Below, in pieces: positions 27,089-34,760 of a stretch of 50,149 bases of DNA. The translations under genes and the position numbers were made by a program. The stretch covers positions 1 to 50,149 of the forward strand of contig JAOBWI010000061.1 of assembly GCA_025463285.1 (NCBI GenBank), in the 5' to 3' direction. The notes under the pieces were generated by a model. That model saw nothing but the letters and a program-made list of their open reading frames with translations, made no database searches and was not told the DNA's origin. The stretch comes from Acidimicrobiaceae bacterium. Its GTDB lineage: Bacteria > Actinomycetota > Acidimicrobiia > Acidimicrobiales > RAAP-2. Positions within the stretch are counted from its first letter, which is position 1. Every line of letters starts with the position of its first letter.

Positions 27089-27568
27089 TCAGCGAATGGG
27101 CGCTCGGTGCCCGTTGGTGCGCGGGCAGTCGTGTCCCTTGGGATCCAGCGGGCCTCCACAGAGGGGGCAGAGCGGTCGTCCGGCATCCACTAGTCGCACG
27201 ATGGCGATGGCCAGCCCGCCGGCCCACTCTCGCGTGAGACGTACGTCCACGCTCGACTCCTCGTCGTCTGAGGAGATCGTGAGTTCGATGGCCTGATCCT
27301 CTTCGTCGATGGCCACGGCGATCTCTCCGGCGGTGAAGTCGGCTTCGTACTCGGGTTCCAACGATAAGTCCTCGGGCAGATGTCCGGGCCGACCAAGCTC
27401 GGACAGCACTTGGGAGAGCCACTCGGCCAGTGCGGCTAGTTGAATCTTTTCGCACTTCACAATGGTGAGTCGTCGCCCTTCGCGCACCTGAAAGAGGAAG
27501 AGCCGACTACCGACCTCGCCGCGCACGCCCACCATGATCTTGTCGGGGTTCGAAAACTCGTAGTTCAC
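27089..27568 (-). CDS. DUF3090 family protein with C-terminal zinc-knuckle
   Basis: A 159-residue protein of the actinobacterial DUF3090 family. It starts YEFSNPDKIMVGVRGEVGSR, followed by FLFQVREGRRLTIVKCEK and a mainly beta/alpha body. The C-terminus has CPLCGGPLDPKGHDCPRTNGH, a Cys-x2-Cys ... His-x-Cys cluster that looks like a zinc knuckle. Its role is unknown, but it almost always travels with the phosphatase upstream and the SCO1664 protein downstream. It overlaps the phosphatase gene by 4 nt and abuts SCO1664. Confidence 0.88.
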   Translation of the reverse strand: MNYEFSNPDKIMVGVRGEVGSRLFLFQVREGRRLTIVKCEKIQLAALAEWLSQVLSELGRPGHLPEDLSLEPEYEADFTAGEIAVAIDEEDQAIELTISSDDEESSVDVRLTREWAGGLAIAIVRLVDAGRPLCPLCGGPLDPKGHDCPRTNGHRAPIR

Positions 27569-28203
27569 GCGGGGCTTAACTCCGAGAGAGAGCCGGTGTT
27601 ATTGACGCACAGGACAAGGGGGGCAGCGTTGGTCATGACGATCACGCTCAGCGAGCACGGCGAGATCACCGTGCGCTGAAAGAGGTCGAGGGGGACCCCT
27701 TGCGCGTAGGTCACAGCGGCCTTGATGGGATCGGCGTGGCTGACGGCCACGATGGTGCGATTGCGATGCTTCGTCGCTAGTCGTTCCAGCGTGGACCAGA
27801 TGCGCAGCTGCATCTCGCTAAAGGACTCGCCCTGGGGAAAGCGAAAGGAACTCGGCGTGTTCTGGACGTTACGCCACTGCGCGCTCTTTCGCAGCGTCGA
27901 GAGTCGCTTGCCGGTCCAGGCGCCAAAGTCGCACTCGAGCAACCCACGATCGATCTGTGTTTTTACCTTGAGTGCCGTCGCGAGCGCCGCGGCGGTCTCT
28001 CTGGTTCGCTCCAGCGGTGAGGAGTACAGGGCGACTGGTTTTTTCCCCTGCTCCTTCAGTCGTTCAGCCACGGCTCTGGCCTGGGCGATCCCCTTGTCGG
28101 AGAGGTGCAGTCCCGCTGTACGCCCGGGCAACGTCGTGCCCGTGGTGGCGGTGGCGCCGTGGCGTACGAGCACGATCGTGGTAAAGGTGGGGGAGTTCGG
28201 CAC
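27565..28203 (-). CDS. Histidine phosphatase, MSMEG_4193 family (phosphomutase-like)
   Basis: A 212-residue histidine phosphatase. The RHG motif VLVRHGATATT (about residues 11-21) holds the phospho-accepting His. YSSPLERTRETAAAL and ECDFGAWTGK provide the usual Arg and Glu, and VSHADPIKAAV supplies the second active-site His. It matches the MSMEG_4193 (TIGR03848) subfamily found beside DUF3090 in actinobacteria; M. tuberculosis Rv2135c is a member as I recall. GTG 28203 lies 4 nt after the FrhB-like gene, and the stop overlaps DUF3090 by 4 nt. The substrate is unknown. Confidence 0.9.
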   Translation of the reverse strand: MPNSPTFTTIVLVRHGATATTGTTLPGRTAGLHLSDKGIAQARAVAERLKEQGKKPVALYSSPLERTRETAAALATALKVKTQIDRGLLECDFGAWTGKRLSTLRKSAQWRNVQNTPSSFRFPQGESFSEMQLRIWSTLERLATKHRNRTIVAVSHADPIKAAVTYAQGVPLDLFQRTVISPCSLSVIVMTNAAPLVLCVNNTGSLSELSPA

Positions 28204-28207
28204 TCGA

Positions 28208-29332
28208 CTAGTTCAACGTCACGGGCAGACGTCGAGGACCAGGGGCGGCGGTTTCGGGCCAACGCTTGCGAGAGACTTTGGCCAGCTTCTGCAGCAAGGC
28301 GATCGCTCCGGGGTCATCATCGCCCGGGCGGGTCTGGATGAGACCGGCTTCTTTCATTGCGCTCATCAACTCGCGACCGAGGTCGGTGCGCACGATGACG
28401 AGGGTCCAGTCACCGAAAGCGCCGATGCCACCCGTCGAGAGGTCCGCGTGCTCGGCCGCGAAGTCGGGGCACGCGGTGCAGCCCTCGCGAGTCCAGGCGT
28501 GCGCTTCTTTCAACGGGATCTCGTGATACCCACCGTCCTTGGTCCAGACCTGGAAGACGCCCTTGATGTTCATCTTGACAATGTCGGCGCGCGCGATCCC
28601 GTAGCGCTCGTAGAAGAGTCCCTCAAAGATGGCGTCGTCAAAGGTCTTCGAACACAGCAGTCCAATGGTGAGAGACAAGCGACGCGCGACCTTGCCGGCC
28701 TTGCGGGCCTGCATCGCCCCCGGGGCCGAGGCCATACAGCCCATGCCCACGAGGGCAATGCGTTCAGCTCCCCCTTCGACCGCCTCTTCGTAGGCCAGCA
28801 GATTGGCGCTGTAGGTGTAGCGCGACTTCGCCCCTTTGATGACGTCCTCTTTCGTGCGCGCCACCTCCGGCTTGGCGCGCCAGGTTGATCCGTCGCCCTC
28901 GAGACCACTCACCAGGGCGGCGTCGATGATGTCGTGCTCTAGCGCGTAGATGAGCAGCGCCGAGACGAAGCCACCGTCTTGACCGTTCTCGACCAGAGAT
29001 TCGTCGGCGGCGCGGGCTAAGACCACGTCACCGATGCCCCAGACTTCGTCGTCGGTGCGTTCACGCGCGAAGCGGTGTGTGTCGATCTCGCTCTCCCAGT
29101 TACGAAAGCGCGGACAGGCTCGGGTGCACATGGTGCAGCCTTTTTCACCGTGCGTACAGTTGTCGGGACCTCCGTCGAGATCCAGGTGAAAGGGCTTGTA
29201 GACACCGTTGTCGGCTTCGTACTCCAGGACGGGGTGGGGACAGGCAATGACGCAGGCCGCACATCCCGTGCAGAGCCCCGAGGTCACTACTTCGCTGAAG
29301 AGTTCTTTCCACTGTGGTTTCTCGGCCGACAT
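28208..29332 (-). CDS. FrhB-like coenzyme F420 / flavin oxidoreductase with two [4Fe-4S] sites
   Basis: A 374-residue protein of the F420 hydrogenase/dehydrogenase beta-subunit family. The N-terminal ferredoxin-like part has Cys21-x2-Cys24-x2-Cys27-x3-Cys31 (CTGCAACVIACP) and a second set with Cys59, Cys66, Cys69 and Cys73 (GCTMCTRACP). The body contains NGQDGGFVSALLIYALE, ALVSGLEGDG and ALVGMGCMASA, typical of the FAD/F420 domain, and a third Cys pair EGCTACPDFAAEHADLS. It would move electrons between Fe-S proteins and F420 or a similar deazaflavin. It heads the operon with the phosphatase, DUF3090 and SCO1664 genes (4-nt gap). The partner is unknown. Confidence 0.88.
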   Translation of the reverse strand: MSAEKPQWKELFSEVVTSGLCTGCAACVIACPHPVLEYEADNGVYKPFHLDLDGGPDNCTHGEKGCTMCTRACPRFRNWESEIDTHRFARERTDDEVWGIGDVVLARAADESLVENGQDGGFVSALLIYALEHDIIDAALVSGLEGDGSTWRAKPEVARTKEDVIKGAKSRYTYSANLLAYEEAVEGGAERIALVGMGCMASAPGAMQARKAGKVARRLSLTIGLLCSKTFDDAIFEGLFYERYGIARADIVKMNIKGVFQVWTKDGGYHEIPLKEAHAWTREGCTACPDFAAEHADLSTGGIGAFGDWTLVIVRTDLGRELMSAMKEAGLIQTRPGDDDPGAIALLQKLAKVSRKRWPETAAPGPRRLPVTLN

Positions 29333-29387
29333 GGGGTCAACCTTACTTTGGCTCAGAACTGTGACGTTCGGCGATACGCTCGCACGC

Positions 29388-30173
29388 GTGCCCGAAATAC
29401 TCGAAGTCGAGTCTTATCGTCAATTGGCTGATCGCGTGGTCGGCGCGACCATCGTTCGCGGCTGGGCCGATGGATATCTCGCGAAGAAACTGACCTCGCC
29501 CGCGGCCTGGGCGAGGTCCGTAAAGAATCTCACGATTACCGGAACCGACCGGCGCGGCAAGCTGTTGTTGCTGGAGACGAACGGTCCGACCTTGGGTGTT
29601 CGCTTCGGCATGACCGGGGTGCTGCTGCTCGATGGCGACGCCGGTATTGAAGGTCTCTTCTATGGCCCCCACGACTTTCAGTCGAAGTGGTTACGAGGCG
29701 GAGTGGAGTTCGACGACGGGCGAAAGCTCCTGGTGCACGATCCGCGCCGAATGGCGCGATTCGAGATCGATCCCGACCTCAGCGAACTCGGCCCCGACGC
29801 GCTGCGTTTGACCCGGAAACAGTTCGATCGGTTCGTGCGCGTCGAGCGCGGCGACGGGCCCGCCATCAAGGCCCGCCTGCTTGATCAGTCCCGGGTGGCG
29901 GGGGTGGGCAATCTTCTCGCCGACGAGATGCTCTTTCGCGCCAGCCTCGATCCTCGTACCCCCACCGGTCTTCTCAGTGGCGACGAGAAGGACCGGCTGT
30001 TTAAGGCGTTTCGTTCCACGATGTCGAGTCTCGGCAAGCGGGGCGGGTCGCACCTGGGCGACCACATGGACTCGCGTTTCCCGGGGGGACTGTGCTCGCG
30101 CGACGGCGGCGCCATGGTGATCGCAACGATCGGCGGGCGCACGACGTACTGGTGTTCCACCCACCAAGGCTGA
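29388..30173 (+). CDS. Formamidopyrimidine-DNA glycosylase family protein (Fpg/Nei)
   Basis: A 261-residue Fpg/Nei base-excision repair glycosylase. GTG 29388 is followed by Pro and Glu (MPE), the N-terminal proline nucleophile and catalytic Glu, which fixes the start. The conserved Lys lies in TDRRGKLLLLE. The H2TH region has AIKARLLDQSRVAGVGNLLA. The C-terminal finger keeps the exact spacing of the zinc finger but reads Cys-x2-Asp-x16-Cys-x2-His instead of four cysteines, with the DNA-binding Arg in GGRTTYW. It is divergent from the FrhB-like gene across 55 bp. Substrate preference (8-oxoG or oxidised pyrimidines) is uncertain. Confidence 0.9.
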   Translation: MPEILEVESYRQLADRVVGATIVRGWADGYLAKKLTSPAAWARSVKNLTITGTDRRGKLLLLETNGPTLGVRFGMTGVLLLDGDAGIEGLFYGPHDFQSKWLRGGVEFDDGRKLLVHDPRRMARFEIDPDLSELGPDALRLTRKQFDRFVRVERGDGPAIKARLLDQSRVAGVGNLLADEMLFRASLDPRTPTGLLSGDEKDRLFKAFRSTMSSLGKRGGSHLGDHMDSRFPGGLCSRDGGAMVIATIGGRTTYWCSTHQG

Positions 30174-30344
30174 GTCGCCGCGGCGTCGAGGTCTCGCTCC
30201 TCAGCTCTCGGCTACACCGCTCGAAGTAACGGCACCGCGTGTCGAAGGACTTTCACGATGCCCAACTGCGCGTCATGATGTACTGGGGCGACTCCCCGCC
30301 TTTGGTTTTGGCACCGCCTGCGTTCGCTTCGACGCCAGCGAGAG

Positions 30345-30821
30345 CTAGCTCGACAGCGCCGCGAGAACCTTGGCGGCGTGGCCGTCCGCACGCACGTTGT
30401 AGAAGGCCGTCTCGATGCGGCCCTTAGGATCGATGATGAAGGTGGAGCGGATCACGCCGAGCACCTTTTTCCCGTACATCATCTTCTCGCCGTACGCGCC
30501 ATATTTTTCCATGGTCGTCTTGTCGGGATCGCTCAGTAGCGAGAAGTTCAGGCCGTACTTCTTGATAAATGCTTGGTGCTTTTGCGCACCGTCGGGGGAG
30601 ACGCCAAAGATAAGGGTGCCAAGCTCGCTGAACTGACGTAGCTCATCGTTGAACTGACACGCCTCTTTGGTACAGCCCGGTGTGTCATCGGCGGGGTAGA
30701 AGTAGAGAACCAGCCGAGACCCGAGGTAGTCCTTTAACGAGACTTTCTCTCCGTTTTGATCCTTCAGCGTAAAGCCCGGTGCCTTGTCGCCCGGTGAAAG
30801 TCGTGTCACGTGTCCTCCCAT
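30345..30821 (-). CDS. bcp: Thioredoxin-dependent peroxiredoxin Bcp
   Basis: A 158-residue atypical 2-Cys peroxiredoxin. The peroxidatic Cys is in YPADDTPGCTKEACQF (about residues 42-57), and the resolving Cys is five residues later (CTKEAC), as in Bcp/PrxQ. FGVSPDGAQKHQAFIKKYGL and RSTFIIDPKGRI complete the thioredoxin fold. It reduces hydrogen and organic peroxides using thioredoxin in the cytoplasm. It is divergent from the DEAD helicase across 45 bp and convergent with the Fpg gene. The 171-bp gap towards Fpg holds nothing I recognise. Confidence 0.95.
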   Translation of the reverse strand: MGGHVTRLSPGDKAPGFTLKDQNGEKVSLKDYLGSRLVLYFYPADDTPGCTKEACQFNDELRQFSELGTLIFGVSPDGAQKHQAFIKKYGLNFSLLSDPDKTTMEKYGAYGEKMMYGKKVLGVIRSTFIIDPKGRIETAFYNVRADGHAAKVLAALSS

Positions 30822-30866
30822 GGTGTTCGACGTCGCTAACTGCCACGTAGACTAGAGGAGAGTTCG

Positions 30867-32174
30867 ATGAGATGGACTCGGGCCCACTTTTTCGTACGCC
30901 GGTTACGGGTCCAACCGAGAAATGACCCGTGTTACGTGAGTAGTGAAACCCTAGAGTCCGTCGCGTCTGGTGAGGACTCCTACGCCACCAATAAGACTTT
31001 TGCCGATCTGGGCGTGTCGAGTGAGTTGGTCGCCGTCTTAAGCGCCCAAGGCATCACGACCGCATTTCCGATTCAGGCCATGACCATCGCCGACGCCCTC
31101 GCGGGGCGCGACGTGTGCGGAAAGGCCAAGACCGGTTCGGGTAAGACCCTCGGCTTTGGCCTGCCGATGCTCCAGCGCTTGGCCGGCGAGGCGACCAACG
31201 GCGTGGGGGAGGGCAAGATCGCTCGACCGCGCGGACTGGTGCTGCTCCCGACGCGCGAACTGGCCGTGCAGGTCTATGAAGTCCTGAAGCCCTTGGGCGC
31301 CGCGCTCGGCCTTCACGTCGCGGCGGTCTACGGCGGTGCCGATATCGAACGCCAGATCAAGGCGCTACGCAAGGGTTGTGACGTGATTATCGCTACGCCG
31401 GGTCGACTGATCGACTTAGGGGACCGCGGCGAAGTGAACGTGGAAGGACTCGATGTTTTAGTCCTCGACGAAGCCGACCGCATGGCCGATATGGGCTTCA
31501 TGCCCCAAGTGGAGTGGGTGCTTCGACGTGTCGCTACGCGAGCGCACCAGACGCTGCTCTTCTCAGCGACTTTGGACGGCGCCATTGACCGGCTGGTGAA
31601 GCGCTACCTCACGGACCCGGTTTTTCACGAAGTGGCCAGCGACACCCAAACCGTCTCACGCATGGTGCACCACTTTCTCCAGGTTCACCAGATGGACCGC
31701 ATCAAAGTGGCGGCCGCAATATGTGAGTCCTTTGACAAAACGATCATCTTCTGTCGCACCAAGCGCGGCGCCGACCGACTGGTAGAGCAACTCCAAAAGG
31801 AGGGCGTCGAGGCGGCCGCCATCCACGGGGACCTTCGCCAGAGCCAACGAGAAAAGGCGCTCGCCGACTTTCAAGCGGAAAAGCTGCCGGTGCTGGTGGC
31901 GACCGACGTGGCCGCGCGTGGTCTGCACATCGACGGCGTGGACTGTGTGATGCACTTTGACCCGCCGGAAGACCAGAAGGCCTACCTGCACCGCTCCGGT
32001 CGAACCGCTCGCGCGGGATCGACGGGTGTCGTGGTGTCGCTCCTGCTATGGAATCAGGCGATCGACGCCGAGGTCATCATGAGACGACTGAATCTCAAGC
32101 GTCCGATAGTGGAGATTTTTTCAAATGACTCTCATTTACAAGATCTCGCCAGTTGGGATCCGACCACCGACTAG
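30867..32174 (+). CDS. DEAD-box RNA helicase
   Basis: A 435-residue ATP-dependent RNA helicase. After a 45-residue N-terminus come the Q motif FPIQAMT, Walker A AKTGSGKT, PTRELA, TPGR, DEAD (VLDEADRMADMGF), SAT, then the second RecA domain with IIFCRTKRGADRLVEQL, ATDVAARGLHIDGVD and HRSGRTARAG. It lacks a long C-terminal RNA-binding extension, so it resembles compact RhlE/SrmB-type helicases used in ribosome assembly or RNA decay. ATG 30867 is supported by AGGAGAG at 30856-30862; a later GTG at 30936 has no such site. Confidence 0.95.
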   Translation: MRWTRAHFFVRRLRVQPRNDPCYVSSETLESVASGEDSYATNKTFADLGVSSELVAVLSAQGITTAFPIQAMTIADALAGRDVCGKAKTGSGKTLGFGLPMLQRLAGEATNGVGEGKIARPRGLVLLPTRELAVQVYEVLKPLGAALGLHVAAVYGGADIERQIKALRKGCDVIIATPGRLIDLGDRGEVNVEGLDVLVLDEADRMADMGFMPQVEWVLRRVATRAHQTLLFSATLDGAIDRLVKRYLTDPVFHEVASDTQTVSRMVHHFLQVHQMDRIKVAAAICESFDKTIIFCRTKRGADRLVEQLQKEGVEAAAIHGDLRQSQREKALADFQAEKLPVLVATDVAARGLHIDGVDCVMHFDPPEDQKAYLHRSGRTARAGSTGVVVSLLLWNQAIDAEVIMRRLNLKRPIVEIFSNDSHLQDLASWDPTTD

Positions 32175-32282
32175 GCGGGTCACCGAGGCACTCATTCAGT
32201 AGGAGCCTCCCAAAAAACTCCCAAATAACCTTCATTCACAATTTTTGGAAAATGAGGACGCAATAATGCAAGACTCTTCACC

Positions 32283-33020
32283 GTGAGTAAAAAGGCCCTG
32301 CCCGTATACAAATGGGATAAATCGGTGAAGCGCGCCCTCGTGGTAGTGGCGCACCCCGACGACGTGGACTTCGGGACGGCCGGCACGGTCGCCTACTTGA
32401 CTAATCGCGGGGTCGACGTGGCCTACTGCCTCGTGACCTCCGGCGACGCTGGCGGGGATGACTCCAACGAAAGCCGCGAAGAGCGTATCGCCATTCGTGA
32501 AGAAGAACAGACCGCCGCGGCCAAAGAGGTCGGCGTCTCAGACCTCACGTTTCTGCACTGGCCCGATGGACGAGTGGAGACCACCATGGCCCTTCGCCGA
32601 GAGATCGCCCGCGTCATTCGTTCGCACCGACCTCACCTCGTTATCACGCAAAGTCCTGAACGCAATTACGACCGTATTTTTTCCAGCCACCCCGACCACC
32701 TGGCCACCGGAGAAGCGACGCTGCGAGCGGTCTACCCCGACGCGCGCAACCCGCACGCCTTTCCCGAACTCGTACGCGAAGGCTTCAAGCCGCACACCGT
32801 GGACGAAGTCTGGCTCAGCGGCGTTCAGCCCAACATGGTCGTCGATATCACCAAGACGTTCGATCTCAAGTACGCGGCGCTTCGTCGCCACGTGAGTCAA
32901 GTCGGATCCCGAAAAGGTCTGAAGAAGATGATGCGTTCGTGGTCCAAAGAAACGGCGCGACGGGCGGGCATGAAAGAGGGCAAGCTCGCCGAAGGTTTCA
33001 GAGTCGTCGCGACGAATTAA
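32283..33020 (+). CDS. PIG-L (LmbE-like) family deacetylase
   Basis: A 245-residue zinc deacetylase. The metal motif is VVAHPDDVDFGTAGTVAYL (about residues 22-40), with the second His motif SSHPDHLATGEATL near residue 138. It is more like the LmbE/BshB-type group than the PIG-L at 249-1010, which has HPDDEV. Candidates include deacetylation of GlcNAc-inositol or related sugars in low-molecular-weight thiol synthesis (MshB) or hydrolysis of thiol conjugates (Mca), but the sequence does not settle this. A possible -10 AATAAT at 32262-32267 lies close upstream, so the transcript may have a very short leader. Confidence 0.85.
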   Translation: MSKKALPVYKWDKSVKRALVVVAHPDDVDFGTAGTVAYLTNRGVDVAYCLVTSGDAGGDDSNESREERIAIREEEQTAAAKEVGVSDLTFLHWPDGRVETTMALRREIARVIRSHRPHLVITQSPERNYDRIFSSHPDHLATGEATLRAVYPDARNPHAFPELVREGFKPHTVDEVWLSGVQPNMVVDITKTFDLKYAALRRHVSQVGSRKGLKKMMRSWSKETARRAGMKEGKLAEGFRVVATN

Positions 33021-33050
33021 CGCGCTGTTCACTCGCCGTAGGGTGGTGGC

Positions 33051-34757
33051 GTGGCGGGCACTTCGTTGGATGGAGCGAACTCGCGAACTCCCATTGGACT
33101 TCGTCGACCGATCGAGGGAATGCGCCAGACGTTCGCCGGCGTCACCCGTCAGAACTTGCCCGGTCAGCTGGTCGCGGGCATCACCCTGCTGGCCATCGCC
33201 ATCCCCGAACAACTAGCGACCTCGCGCCTGGCCGGGGTACCGGCGTACGTCGCGCTGATTGCGTTCATCACGGCGACGATCGTGTTCGCCGTCTTCGGCT
33301 CGAACCCCATTATGTCGGTGGGCGCGGACTCCACGATCGCCCCACTCTTCGCCGTGGTGTTAGTTCGATTCGCGCCGGTCTCGACCACGCCGTACTTCGA
33401 ACTCATCGCCGCCACCGCCGTCGTGACCGGACTGGCCGTGATGGCGGTCGGTCTGTTGAAGCTCGGATGGATCGCCGACTTTCTGTCGCTGCCCATCGTT
33501 ACGGGTTTTCTCGGTGGTATCGGGGTCATCATCATCGTGCATCAACTGCCGAGCGCCCTCGGGGTGACGACCGGCGGTAGCTCGATCTACCAACGTCTCG
33601 ACGCGCTGTGGCACTCGCTCGCCCACGTGAGCGGCTGGTCGATCGCCTTGTCACTGGGGACGTTGTTATTGCTACTGGTGGGCGAGCGCTTTAACGCCCG
33701 CATCCCGTGGGCCCTCGGCGCGATTCTTATTGCCACGATCCTGGTCGTCACGCTCTCGCTGGCTCACCACGGGGTCACACAGCTAGGCACTGTTACGGCG
33801 CAACTCCCGAGGTGGCGACTGCACTGGCTGTCGTCAAAAGATTGGGGGGCCGTCTTTACGACGGCGATCACCTTGGTGATCGTCATCCTCAGTCAGAGCG
33901 CGGCCACCTCGAGAACGACGTCGGATGATCTGGGGGTCGAGTCAGATATCAGTCGCGACTTCGTTGGCGTCGGACTGGCCAACGTGGCGGCTGGTCTCGT
34001 CGGCGCCTTTCCGGTCAACGCCTCACCGGCGCGCTCCACCGTGTCGCACCTGGCGGGAGGCAAGACGAAGGTCGTCGGTCTGAGCGCCGCGGTGCTCGCC
34101 ATCGTGCTCTCTCCGCTCAGCCACTACGCCCACTCCATCCCCTTGGCGGCCCTGGCCGGCGTTCTGTTGTTCATTGCCTGTCGACTCATCAAGCTCCACG
34201 CCCTGGCGAAGATATGGCGAGTGAGTCGCGCGGAGTGCGCCTTCGCCATGATCTCGGGACTGGGCGTCATCTTGATCGGCGTCGAGCAGGGCCTCGCCAT
34301 CGCGGTCGGCCTGGCGATACTCAATCAAACCTGGCGATCAGCTCGCCCGCAGACCTGGGTGTTGGGACGACACGCCGGCACCACTAGCTGGGAGCCGCTC
34401 GGTGACGACGACGTGGCGATGGTCGACGACGTCCTCGTGATTCTCTTCGACAACGACATTTTCTTCGCCAACGCCGGCGTCTTTCGTCGTCAAGTACACC
34501 AGACGCTGAAAAGTTACCCCGCGACCAAGCATCTAGTCATCGACGCGGTGGCCGTGTCGGACGTCGACGTCACCGGACTGGTGATGCTCAGCCAGGTGGT
34601 GGACGATGTGACCAAAGACGGCCTGACGTTCTCACTGGCGCGCGCGAGCCAGAACGTCAAGGCCACCTTGGCGAAATCGACCGACGCCAACGTACGAACA
34701 GTGGATTTCTACGACAGCGTGGATGAAGCGGTTCTCGCCGCTACCCACGCGGCCTAG
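33051..34757 (+). CDS. SulP/SLC26 family anion transporter with STAS domain
   Basis: A 568-residue membrane transporter. Residues 30-420 form 10-14 hydrophobic helices with the SulP features GITLLAIAIPEQLATSRLAG, FGSNPIMSVGADSTIAPLFA and GAFPVNASPARSTVSHLAGG. Residues 455-560 form a cytoplasmic STAS domain (VLVILFDNDIFFANAGVF and VSDVDVTGLVMLSQVVDDV). Such proteins transport sulfate, bicarbonate or dicarboxylates with H+ or Na+. The anion cannot be deduced. The gene starts 30 bp after the PIG-L gene and ends 3 bp before the convergent aconitase gene. Confidence 0.92.
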   Translation: MAGTSLDGANSRTPIGLRRPIEGMRQTFAGVTRQNLPGQLVAGITLLAIAIPEQLATSRLAGVPAYVALIAFITATIVFAVFGSNPIMSVGADSTIAPLFAVVLVRFAPVSTTPYFELIAATAVVTGLAVMAVGLLKLGWIADFLSLPIVTGFLGGIGVIIIVHQLPSALGVTTGGSSIYQRLDALWHSLAHVSGWSIALSLGTLLLLLVGERFNARIPWALGAILIATILVVTLSLAHHGVTQLGTVTAQLPRWRLHWLSSKDWGAVFTTAITLVIVILSQSAATSRTTSDDLGVESDISRDFVGVGLANVAAGLVGAFPVNASPARSTVSHLAGGKTKVVGLSAAVLAIVLSPLSHYAHSIPLAALAGVLLFIACRLIKLHALAKIWRVSRAECAFAMISGLGVILIGVEQGLAIAVGLAILNQTWRSARPQTWVLGRHAGTTSWEPLGDDDVAMVDDVLVILFDNDIFFANAGVFRRQVHQTLKSYPATKHLVIDAVAVSDVDVTGLVMLSQVVDDVTKDGLTFSLARASQNVKATLAKSTDANVRTVDFYDSVDEAVLAATHAA

Positions 34758-34760
34758 CGA

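Noticed and set aside
30239..30427. 62-codon ORF starting GTG between Fpg and Bcp
   Set aside because: It runs into the conserved end of bcp, becomes Arg/Pro-rich and has no Shine-Dalgarno.
32175..32282. GGAG-CC-CTCC followed by six A residues after the helicase gene, as a terminator
   Set aside because: The stem is only 4 bp and the tract is A rather than T on the coding strand; too weak to call.
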